From Geobacter argillaceus (GTDB lineage Bacteria; Desulfobacterota; Desulfuromonadia; Geobacterales; DSM-12255), in assembly GCF_007830735.1 (NCBI RefSeq), contig NZ_VLLN01000003.1, positions 1 to 64,000 of the forward strand: 64,000 bases of DNA, written 5' to 3'. The notes under the pieces are model-generated. The model did not search any database. It was not told where the DNA came from and was given only the letters and a program-made list of their open reading frames with translations. The position numbers and the translations under genes are program-made. Below, piece after piece: positions 1-6,388 of this stretch; within the stretch, counting starts at the first letter, position 1, and each line of letters opens with the position of its first letter.

Positions 1-235
1 ATCCTTTACTTGTCAGAGAGCGGTAAATGTCGTACCCGCAGGGGCCTGATTCATAGGCAAAGCGAAGTTCAGCGCCCGTGCTTTGCAACTTGCGAACAAC
101 CTTGTGCAGCGAATCCAGGTCGCCACCGATCGTGCCGTAGAACCGGACATCACCGTCACGGCCGACATCAGCCAGTGCGACATCGATGGAGTCTTTGTGA
201 ACATCAAGCCCGACAAATATGGTATTCTTCTTCAT
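1..235 (-). CDS. IS110-family transposase, N-terminal part (runs off the left edge)
   Basis: The frame reads leftward from an ATG at 235 and stays open to the window edge, giving 78 codons. A GGAGG ribosome site lies just upstream (about 241-246). The start MKKNTIFVGLDVHKDSID is the beginning of the DEDD catalytic domain of IS110-type transposases: the D of 'GLDVHKD' is the first acidic residue, and the later 'AYESGPCGY' matches the family's E-S/A-GP-Y motif. IS110 elements usually lack long terminal inverted repeats, and none is visible here. The rest of the gene lies outside the window, so whether the element is intact cannot be judged. Confidence 0.85.
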   Translation of the reverse strand, partial: MKKNTIFVGLDVHKDSIDVALADVGRDGDVRFYGTIGGDLDSLHKVVRKLQSTGAELRFAYESGPCGYDIYRSLTSKG

Positions 236-380
236 GACCTGCCTCCTTGGTTGTGGCTCTGTGTGGTGAATTCCCATTCCCAACATAACCCACGTTTGCA
301 AGGGGCAGGTCGCTTACTTTCTACTGACAGACATTATGTCTAAGTGTTAAGTTAAATGAAAAAATTATAAGAGAAGTAAA

Positions 381-458
381 GGGTAGAGTAGAGAGCAGGT
401 TTCCCCCTGCCCTCCCTCATCAAACCGTGCATGCAGTTTTCCCGCACACGGCTTTCCG
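381..458 (-). ncRNA. 3' end of a group II intron (domains V and VI)
   Basis: Read on the minus strand, the segment gives an AGCCGTG...GAAA...CACGGTT hairpin typical of domain V, with the catalytic AGC triad. It is followed by a short G/C hairpin (395-410) and a pyrimidine-rich CTCTACTCTAC tail, as in domain VI and the 3' splice end. It lies directly downstream of the reverse-transcriptase remnant, which is the normal order in bacterial group II introns. No 5' intron half is visible, so this is a dead fragment. Confidence 0.65.
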
Positions 459-465
459 ATGTTCT

Positions 466-596
466 TCACTGTAAGGCATGCGCTTTCGTCCAACCAGCTG
501 TTGTTGGCACTTTATACAACCTATACTTCCCGTAGAGTGCGCGGCTACTGAAACGAAAATAACCGGTGCCCCTATCTTTGATCTTGGGGAAGTAAA
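466..596 (-). pseudogene. Group II intron reverse transcriptase, C-terminal remnant
   Basis: The minus-strand frame ending at the TGA at 466-468 encodes about 43 codons, ending in LYGKYRLYKVPTTAGWTKAH. That is the characteristic C-terminus of group II intron-encoded maturase/reverse transcriptases. The reading frame is lost on the upstream side exactly where the 68-bp palindrome begins (597): an in-frame TGA sits in its GAGAGTTGACCCC arm. The remnant therefore appears cut off by, or joined to, that repeat. The intron RNA 3' domains follow immediately. Confidence 0.7.
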
Positions 597-664
597 GGGG
601 TCAACTCTCCATTTTCCATTTTACGATGAATTCAATCTTTAGTGGATAATGGAGAGTTGACCCC
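597..664. repeat. 68-bp palindromic element, copy 1
   Basis: Perfect 17-bp terminal inverted repeats GGGGTCAACTCTCCATT / AATGGAGAGTTGACCCC enclose an AT-rich core (TTTTACGATGAATTCAATC...). The right end is followed by a CCTATTCCTATTC pyrimidine tract. Two further copies lie at 1453 and 1945. It resembles a REP/MITE-like mobile palindrome; no transposase for it is visible. Confidence 0.85.
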
Positions 665-776
665 TATTCCTATTCTTTTTTATGTTATTATTAGATAAAA
701 AGAAACTGTTGCGATGCCGTTGCTACGCAATCCACAAGTAGCCGGCACAACGGTTTCCGTCAAAAAGGAGAACACC

Positions 777-1325
777 ATGGACAAGTCCATGATCAAAGGC
801 AGTGTGATCGGCGGCATAGCGACGGTGGTTCTCGCGGTTGCAGCAGTCGGGGGCTACAAGGCGCTGAGCCAGCCGAAGTTTGCCGATGTTGTCGCTGTGA
901 AGGAGATCAAAGAGACGATCGTAACCCCGCGCGAGGAATGTCGGAATGTGGCGGTGCAGCATAAGGCGCCGGTCAAGGATCCCGATCGTATCGCCGGGAC
1001 CGTGATTGGCGGAATTGCAGGCGGCGTGCTGGGCAACCAAATCGGCGGCGGCACAGGCAACACGGTCACCACGATCGTAGGGGCTGCTGGCGGAGCGTAT
1101 GCCGGTAACAAGGTGCAGGATAGCATGCAGAAAAGTGACGTTGTCACAACGACGAAACGAAGTTGCAAAACGGTCTATGACAAATCGCAGAAATTGGTTG
1201 GCTATGACGTCACGTATCGCCTTAAAGACAGGGAAGGGGTTGTAAGGACGGCCTCCCGGCCGGGCAACACCCTACCGGTGGAAAAGGGCCAGGTGGTCGT
1301 GACGCCGCCGGTAGCTACGCAGTGA
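777..1325 (+). CDS. Glycine-zipper (17-kDa surface antigen-like) envelope protein
   Basis: This is a 182-residue protein. The ATG at 777 is chosen over an in-frame upstream start at 714 because AAAGGAG lies 7 bases before it and the resulting protein begins MDKSMIKGSVIGG followed by an N-terminal membrane anchor (about residues 8-28). A second hydrophobic, Gly-rich stretch (GTVIGGIAGGVLGNQIGGG...GGAYAGN, about residues 75-120) is a double glycine zipper of the Rick_17kDa_Anti/glycine-zipper 2TM type. The C-terminal third contains a Cys-bearing beta-rich segment. Such proteins sit in the envelope and are of uncertain function. It stands alone between repeat-rich flanks. Confidence 0.75.
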   Translation: MDKSMIKGSVIGGIATVVLAVAAVGGYKALSQPKFADVVAVKEIKETIVTPREECRNVAVQHKAPVKDPDRIAGTVIGGIAGGVLGNQIGGGTGNTVTTIVGAAGGAYAGNKVQDSMQKSDVVTTTKRSCKTVYDKSQKLVGYDVTYRLKDREGVVRTASRPGNTLPVEKGQVVVTPPVATQ

Positions 1326-1381
1326 CAAAATGCTACCTGACCCAAAAGCCGTCAGGTGATCGCCCACAATGTTGGACGGAG

Positions 1382-1432
1382 AAAGGGGGAACCGGCGCTA
1401 GAGGTTTACGTGCCAGTTCCCCTTTATCTTTT
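1382..1432 (+). terminator. Rho-independent terminator after the glycine-zipper gene
   Basis: AAAGGGGGAACCGGC (1382-1396) can pair with GCCAGTTCCCCTTT (1412-1425), followed by a T-rich ATCTTTT. Confidence 0.6.
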
Positions 1433-1452
1433 AACTACCAAAAAGAATAAAA

Positions 1453-1519
1453 GGCCCAACTCTCCATATTCCATTTTTACGATAAATTCAATGTTTAGTG
1501 AAGAATGGAGAGTTGACCC
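1453..1519. repeat. 68-bp palindromic element, copy 2 (diverged)
   Basis: Same element as at 597, with a few substitutions (left arm GGCCCAACTCTCCAT, right arm ATGGAGAGTTGACCC). Its right end runs straight into the 11-bp tandem array. Confidence 0.8.
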
Positions 1520-1628
1520 TCTATCCATCCTCTATCCATCCTCTATCCATCCTCTATCCATCCTCTATCCATCCTCTATCCATCCTCTATCCATCCTCTA
1601 TCCATCCTCTATCCATCCTCTATCCATC
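1519..1628. repeat. Tandem array, ten copies of an 11-bp unit
   Basis: Ten uninterrupted copies of CTCTATCCATC occupy 1519-1628, followed by a partial copy. There are no spacers, so this is not a CRISPR. It begins at the pyrimidine end of palindrome copy 2, where copies 1 and 3 carry only short CTATTC repeats, so it looks like an expansion of that tail. Because 11 is not a multiple of 3, a change in copy number would shift any reading frame crossing it. Confidence 0.95.
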
Positions 1629-1644
1629 CTATCCGATCGTCGTC

Positions 1645-1922
1645 CGTTGGGAAAGGCCTCGCAAACCAATCTCGGTTAGCGTGATAACGGGGACAACGTT
1701 GAATATGATCACCACTTCCAGTGGCCGTATCTTTGGCGCCTATCTTCCGCCGGCAACCTACCAACATTTAATCACTGAACAAGTAAAGTCACCGTCTTTG
1801 CCTGATGAACTCCGTTCTCTATCAGCAGTTGAGCAGATCTTTGCCGAAATTCGCCAGATCGGTGTGGCTGTCACTGATAAGTACCACCTTCTTCCGGGGC
1901 TGGCATCGGTTTCCGCGCCTGT
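1645..1922 (+). pseudogene. Duplicated internal fragment of the IclR regulator gene
   Basis: The 278 bases appear identical to the reverse complement of 5056-5333 inside the IclR gene. They encode about 92 residues of its effector domain (from WERPRKPIS to ASVSAPV). The few bases just before 1645 are similar but not identical (GATCGTCGTCC against GATAGTGGTAC). There is no HTH and no C-terminus, so it cannot encode a functional regulator. It sits between palindrome copies 2 and 3. A chimeric open frame (1498-1932) joins the tandem array to the fragment without a stop. Confidence 0.9.
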
Positions 1923-1944
1923 GGGAGAATAAAGGAGAATAAAA

Positions 1945-2012
1945 GGGTCAACTCTCCATATTCCATTTTTACGATGAATTCAATCTTTAGTGGATAATGG
2001 AGAGTTGACCCC
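1945..2012. repeat. 68-bp palindromic element, copy 3
   Basis: The arms GGGTCAACTCTCCAT / ATGGAGAGTTGACCC and the core almost match copy 1. The right side is followed by imperfect CTATTC repeats (to about 2056), and the left side by matching GAATAAAGGAGAATAAAA purine repeats. Confidence 0.85.
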
Positions 2013-2172
2013 TATTCCTATTCTCTATTCCTATTCGACCCCTATTCCTATTCTTCTCTGGAGAATGGAGGAAACGTCCACTACAGTTTGAGGTAAGTTG
2101 ATTTTGCTATAGCGATTATAGGATGGGATTTAGGATAAAAGCGTAGATAACTGTAGACACTTTTGCCAAAAG

Positions 2173-2209
2173 AAAAGGGTTACGATTTCTCGCAACCCTT
2201 TGTTTTTTT

Positions 2210-2210
<1 letters not shown>
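2173..2210. terminator. Bidirectional terminator beside tRNA-Ala
   Basis: AAAGGGTTACG pairs with CGCAACCCTTT, followed by TGTTTTTTTT on the plus strand and by TTTTCTTTT on the minus strand. It would end the tRNA-Ala transcript on the minus strand. Confidence 0.7.
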
Positions 2211-2285
<75 letters not shown>

Positions 2286-2427
2286 ATTAGCGAAGTCCTC
2301 TTATAGCAAATGAGATCTGAGCATGTCAACGATTTTTTCTCTACACGTTTCAGCAAATCCAGCTTTCGAGTATAGTGATTTCCCCCTTGACGCTCCATGC
2401 CCCATCTTCTATAATCCGCCTCCACAT

Positions 2428-2513
2428 GCCGGAGTGGTGAAATGGTAGACACAGCAGACTCAAAATCTGCCGCAGGCAACTGCATGCCGGTTCGAGTCCG
2501 GCCTCCGGTACCA
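2428..2513 (+). tRNA. tRNA-Leu (CAA)
   Basis: This is an 86-base class II tRNA. The acceptor GCCGGAG pairs with CTCCGGT, the anticodon loop CTCAAAA lies between GCAGA and TCTGC (anticodon CAA), a long variable arm follows, GTTCGAGTCC forms the T-arm, and the end is ACCA. It stands back to back with tRNA-Ala. Confidence 0.95.
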
Positions 2514-2548
2514 TAAGACAATCCAGCGAAATCCAAAGCAATTAATTA

Positions 2549-2574
2549 AGCCCCGAGAAATCAGGGCTTTTTGT
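2549..2574 (+). terminator. Terminator of tRNA-Leu (CAA)
   Basis: AGCCC...GGGCT hairpin (2549-2568) with the loop CGAGAAATCA, then TTTTTG. It closely resembles the terminator after the second tRNA-Leu at 50087. Confidence 0.75.
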
Positions 2575-2759
2575 TTGTCAGTTCTCCAGCAATGTCTTTT
2601 TGGGTATTCTTAAATCTGTATTCAATTTCATACCCGTTTTCAACTTCAAAACGGATTCAATTTTGCAAAACGTTTTTTTACTTTTCATGATAATATTCAC
2701 CACGCATACAGAGCTGCGTCGTCAGGCTACTCTACATCAGACACTTATGGAGGCATTCA

Positions 2760-3836
2760 ATGTCCTGTGATAAAACCATCCTGATCATCAATCCCGGCTC
2801 CACGTCGACCAAGATCGGCATCTTCTCCGGCGGCGAGATGAAGATCAACGTATCGGTCAAGCACGACGACGCGGAGCTGAGGAAGTTTCCGACCATCTGG
2901 GACCAGTACGATTACCGCAAGGATGCCCTCCTGGGATTCCTGCGGGACAACAACCTCTCCATGGAGGAGATCGATGCCATCGCCTGCCGCGGCGGCAACG
3001 TCAAGCCGCTCCCCGGCGGCATCTACCGGCTCTGTCCCAAGATGATCGCAGACATGAAGAGCGGCATCTACGGCGGGCACCCGATCAACGTCGGCGGACT
3101 GGTGGCCTTTGACCTGGGGAATCAGTACAATATCCCGGTCCTGACCGCCGACCCGCCCATGACCGATGAATTGTGCACGTCGGCCAGGTATTCGGGAATT
3201 CCGCAAATCACCAGGGTGAGCAGCTTCCATGCCCTGAACCAGAAGGCCACGGCCCGGAAGATTGCAGGAGAGCTGGGCAGGAAGTACGACGAGGTCAACC
3301 TGATCGTCGCCCATCTGGGGGGCGGCATCTCGGTGGGCGCCCACCGGAAGGGAAAGATCATCGATGTCAACAACGCCCTGGACGGCGACGGCCCCTTCTC
3401 GCCGGAACGGGCCGGGAGCCTTCCGGCCGGAGACCTGGTCAAGCTCTGCTTCAGCGGCGAGTACGCCAAGGCCGAGGTACTGAAACTGTTGACCGGCGGC
3501 GGCGGATTATACGCCTACCTGGGGACGACCAACGTCATCGAGATCAAGGAACGGATCGATGCCGGCGACCAGAAGGCGGCAGAGGTGGTAGAGGCCATGA
3601 TCTATCAGATTGCCAAGGAGATCGGCGCCTGCGCGGCAGTGCTGGAAGGGAAAGTGGACGCCATCGCCCTGACCGGAAGCCTGGTCTACTCCCAGCGGCT
3701 CCTGGACAGCCTGAAGCCAAAGATCTCGTTCATCGCGCCGGTGTACCTGAATCCGGGCGAGAACGAGATGGAAGCCCTGGCCGATGCGGCCATGCGCTAC
3801 TTCAACAAGGAAGAAGAGTTGTCAGTCTACTCCTGA
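2760..3836 (+). CDS. buk: Butyrate kinase
   Basis: This 358-residue protein is the normal length for butyrate kinase (EC 2.7.2.7), which converts butyryl phosphate and ADP to butyrate and ATP. The ASKHA-fold signatures of the acetate/butyrate kinase family are visible: an N-terminal phosphate loop 'INPGSTSTK' (about residues 10-18), 'HLGGGISVGAH' (about 186-196) and 'ALTGSLVYS' (about 300-308). GGAGG lies 6-10 bases before the ATG. No phosphotransbutyrylase gene is adjacent, so its partner is elsewhere or it acts on another branched or short acyl phosphate. It is followed after 22 bp by the DMT transporter. Confidence 0.93.
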   Translation: MSCDKTILIINPGSTSTKIGIFSGGEMKINVSVKHDDAELRKFPTIWDQYDYRKDALLGFLRDNNLSMEEIDAIACRGGNVKPLPGGIYRLCPKMIADMKSGIYGGHPINVGGLVAFDLGNQYNIPVLTADPPMTDELCTSARYSGIPQITRVSSFHALNQKATARKIAGELGRKYDEVNLIVAHLGGGISVGAHRKGKIIDVNNALDGDGPFSPERAGSLPAGDLVKLCFSGEYAKAEVLKLLTGGGGLYAYLGTTNVIEIKERIDAGDQKAAEVVEAMIYQIAKEIGACAAVLEGKVDAIALTGSLVYSQRLLDSLKPKISFIAPVYLNPGENEMEALADAAMRYFNKEEELSVYS

Positions 3837-3858
3837 AACGGTATCAGAGGTACCCCAC

Positions 3859-4743
3859 ATGACAACGACCACGGCACAACGGGGCAGTTACGGACAAATG
3901 GCGGCCCCCGGCCTGTTTGTCCTTCTCTGGAGCACCGGCTTCATCGGCGGCAAGTTCGGCCTTCCGTATGCCGAGCCCCTGACGTTTCTGCTCTGGCGGT
4001 ACGGGTTCGTCACCCTGCTGCTCCTGATGCTGGCCCTGCTGATGCGAGCCCCCTGGCCTGCCAGCATGGCCCAGACAGCCCATATCGCCGTGTCCGGGGT
4101 CCTGGTCAATGGGCTCTATATCGGCGGCGTGTTTTCCGCCATTTATCACGGCGTACCCACCGGCATCGTGTCGCTCATCGTTGGTTTGCAGCCACTGTTT
4201 ACCGCGGTTGTTGCCGGGCGGGTGCTGGGCGAAAAGGTCTACCCCAGACAATGGGTCGGTTTCGGTCTTGGCCTGGTAGGGGTGCTGCTGGTGTTGATGG
4301 ACAAGATTTCCTTTGCCGGCGGCAGTCCGGTCGGGGTAGGGATGTCGGTCCTGGCCCTGTTCGGCATCACTGCCGGCACCCTGTATCAGAAGCGGTTCTG
4401 CGCCCACCTGGATCTGCGAAGCGGCGGCGTCATCCAGTTCGGCGCCTCGACGCTGACGATGGCGCTCCTGGCCCCCCTGTGCGAAACAATGCGGGTACAG
4501 TGGACCGGTCCGTTTATGTTCGCCATGGCCTGGCTGGTGCTGGTGCTGTCGCTCGGCGCCATCAGCCTGTTGCACGTTCTTATCCGCCGGGGCGAGGCGT
4601 CACGGGTGGCGAGTCTCTTTTATCTGGTCCCGCCGGTCACCTCGCTGCTGGCCTTTTTTTGTTTCGGGGAGCGATTGGGGCTGACGGCCCTGGCCGGGAT
4701 GTTCGTGACCGTGACCGGTGTCGCGCTGGCCGTCAGGAGATGA
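3859..4743 (+). CDS. DMT superfamily (EamA-type) membrane transporter
   Basis: This 294-residue protein has about ten hydrophobic segments arranged as two EamA repeats (roughly residues 15-145 and 160-290), the layout of drug/metabolite transporters such as RhaT/YdcZ relatives. The second repeat ends in the typical 'GERLGLTALAGMFVTVTGV' stretch. The start at 3859 is chosen because AGAGG lies 8 bases upstream and an N-terminal extension from 3784 would overlap butyrate kinase. The substrate cannot be inferred. It is probably cotranscribed with buk. A GGCCCG/CGGGCC hairpin at about 4796-4818 may end transcription. Confidence 0.85.
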   Translation: MTTTTAQRGSYGQMAAPGLFVLLWSTGFIGGKFGLPYAEPLTFLLWRYGFVTLLLLMLALLMRAPWPASMAQTAHIAVSGVLVNGLYIGGVFSAIYHGVPTGIVSLIVGLQPLFTAVVAGRVLGEKVYPRQWVGFGLGLVGVLLVLMDKISFAGGSPVGVGMSVLALFGITAGTLYQKRFCAHLDLRSGGVIQFGASTLTMALLAPLCETMRVQWTGPFMFAMAWLVLVLSLGAISLLHVLIRRGEASRVASLFYLVPPVTSLLAFFCFGERLGLTALAGMFVTVTGVALAVRR

Positions 4744-4892
4744 CGTCTCCATCATACCGCCACCGACAATCCGCAACCAATCCCGAAATCCACCTGGCCC
4801 GTTTGTCAAAGCGGGCCGGCGGTCATACCTGACCAAGCGCTTGCGAACTGCCCCGGACTTGATGTCCTGTGCATGCCAGCGGCTCGGAGCGA

Positions 4893-5693
4893 TTATGATT
4901 TCGGGCCATTGTCCATCTTATAGCCGAGTTTTCTGGAAACCCTTTCAGCCGAAGTTTTCAAGGCTTTAATGATCGGACCGTCAAGGCTTACATCAAGGCT
5001 ACCCTGGATACCAACGGCCGCCACGGCTAGCGTGATTCCACCCTGTGCATTGAATACAGGCGCGGAAACCGATGCCAGCCCCGGAAGAAGGTGGTACTTA
5101 TCAGTGACAGCCACACCGATCTGGCGAATTTCGGCAAAGATCTGCTCAACTGCTGATAGAGAACGGAGTTCATCAGGCAAAGACGGTGACTTTACTTGTT
5201 CAGTGATTAAATGTTGGTAGGTTGCCGGCGGAAGATAGGCGCCAAAGATACGGCCACTGGAAGTGGTGATCATATTCAACGTTGTCCCCGTTATCACGCT
5301 AACCGAGATTGGTTTGCGAGGCCTTTCCCAACGTACCACTATCGGACCGTCGGGTGTCCATGTTGCCAGAGCTGTGGCCTCATTGATTTCATTACATAAC
5401 TCGGCAATTTCAGTCAGCCCGAATTGTATTCTGTCGAGTCTGTCCGCTGCTACCAGGCCAACGTTGAGGGCGAATGGCCCGAGATCGTAGAGGGAGCTGT
5501 TAGTGTCTTGCTCCACGAGATCAGTACGGACCATGCTGACCAAATAGCGATGTACCTTTGATGCAGGCATCCCCGCAGCCTCGGCAATCTCCTTAAGCAT
5601 CATGCCGCGGTGACCATTAAGCATTGCTTTAAGCACGTGCATGCATGTTTCGACCGATTGGACGCCGTGCTTACCTTCCATTTCCTCTCTCAC
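4893..5693 (-). CDS. IclR-family transcriptional regulator
   Basis: This 266-residue protein has an N-terminal winged helix (about residues 10-75; 'LKEIAEAAGMPASKVHRYL' is the recognition-helix region) and a C-terminal IclR effector domain (about 85-255). The start is a GTG at 5693 with GGGAG 5 bases upstream; an in-frame ATG at 5681 is the alternative. It is transcribed away from the cobalamin-mutase operon, with 695 bp between them, so it is the obvious candidate regulator of that operon. IclR proteins bind carboxylic or aromatic acids, which suits the operon's acid-CoA ligase and symporter. Residues about 121-212 are duplicated as a gene fragment at 1645-1922. Confidence 0.9.
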   Translation of the reverse strand: MREEMEGKHGVQSVETCMHVLKAMLNGHRGMMLKEIAEAAGMPASKVHRYLVSMVRTDLVEQDTNSSLYDLGPFALNVGLVAADRLDRIQFGLTEIAELCNEINEATALATWTPDGPIVVRWERPRKPISVSVITGTTLNMITTSSGRIFGAYLPPATYQHLITEQVKSPSLPDELRSLSAVEQIFAEIRQIGVAVTDKYHLLPGLASVSAPVFNAQGGITLAVAAVGIQGSLDVSLDGPIIKALKTSAERVSRKLGYKMDNGPKS

Positions 5694-6255
5694 ATAGACT
5701 CCCGTAACGTTAACCCGGTCACAACCGGCGTATGTATTGTTTTATTTGTGATTATCAATAAATTGCAGTGTTGATCTTAAGTGCGATGCTTTCGATTGCA
5801 CCTATAAAAATCGGGTCATGACTTAGCCGCTCATCATCACTGCGCTTCCCTAGGACTGCATCTCCCTTTCCCACCTTCACTCACACTCGAATCCCATCTT
5901 CACTGACACGGTTAGTAGACTATAGGTACAATTTGTTCAAGGAATATTTGAGGACGTCCCCTCCGAAGGTACCATGCGGCAGCGCATCGGTGGATACGCC
6001 TAACTGCTTCCAGACTTGGTTCTCCTGGGCGCCCCTCGTGTTTCTGCACGGTTCGAAAGGCCCCTGACGACTCAGCCCATGATGCCGTTGCCAATTTGCC
6101 GAATTCTCACGACATCGGCGCGTTGACTACACGATCAGGTGGAACCCGCGTTTGAATGATTAGGGCACAACAGGCCTTTGCGGGGGGACACACCGGTCGC
6201 CATGTTTGGCATATATCCAGTAGTTCGTAATGACAAAATAAAACATTTTTTTAGG
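5694..6255. other. Long divergent intergenic region, no gene recognised
   Basis: The gap between the IclR gene and the mutase promoter has no convincing coding frame. A 60-codon minus frame at 5912-6094 has no ribosome site or recognisable product. Part of it (about 5930-6110) is GC-rich and out of character with the AT-rich flanks, so it may be decayed inserted DNA. Confidence 0.5.
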
Positions 6256-6284
6256 TTGACAGAAATATCCGCGTTTCGTATATT
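6256..6284 (+). promoter_or_regulatory. Strong sigma-70-type promoter of the cobalamin-mutase operon
   Basis: A perfect -35 TTGACA (6256-6261) is separated by 17 bp from TATATT (6279-6284). Transcription would start at about 6291, about 100 bases before the first gene. Confidence 0.8.
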
Positions 6285-6287
6285 TTA

Positions 6288-6327
6288 ATTACGTACTAAG
6301 GAATTTGATTACGCAATAAGTAATTTA
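6288..6327 (+). promoter_or_regulatory. Tandem 20-bp direct repeat over the start site: probable operator
   Basis: Two adjacent 20-bp units, ATTACGTACTAAGGAATTTG and ATTACGCAATAAGTAATTTA, match at 16 of 20 positions. They cover the predicted transcription start, where a bound protein would block initiation. The divergent IclR protein is the natural candidate, though classical IclR sites are palindromes, so this assignment is inference. Confidence 0.55.
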
Positions 6328-6388
6328 AAAGCAAGGCGCTCATTACCTACCTGCTGGCAACCACAAATATTCAAAGGGGGAATCTGAG

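Noticed and set aside
1519-1628. Possible CRISPR array
   Set aside because: The 11-bp units are contiguous with no spacers and no cas genes nearby; it is a simple tandem repeat.
1356-1679. 107-codon plus-strand frame over the terminator and tandem array
   Set aside because: It is created by the repeat and crosses a terminator and palindrome copy 2; no coding signal.
5912-6094. 60-codon minus-strand frame in the divergent intergenic region
   Set aside because: No ribosome site and no recognisable protein; left as non-coding.
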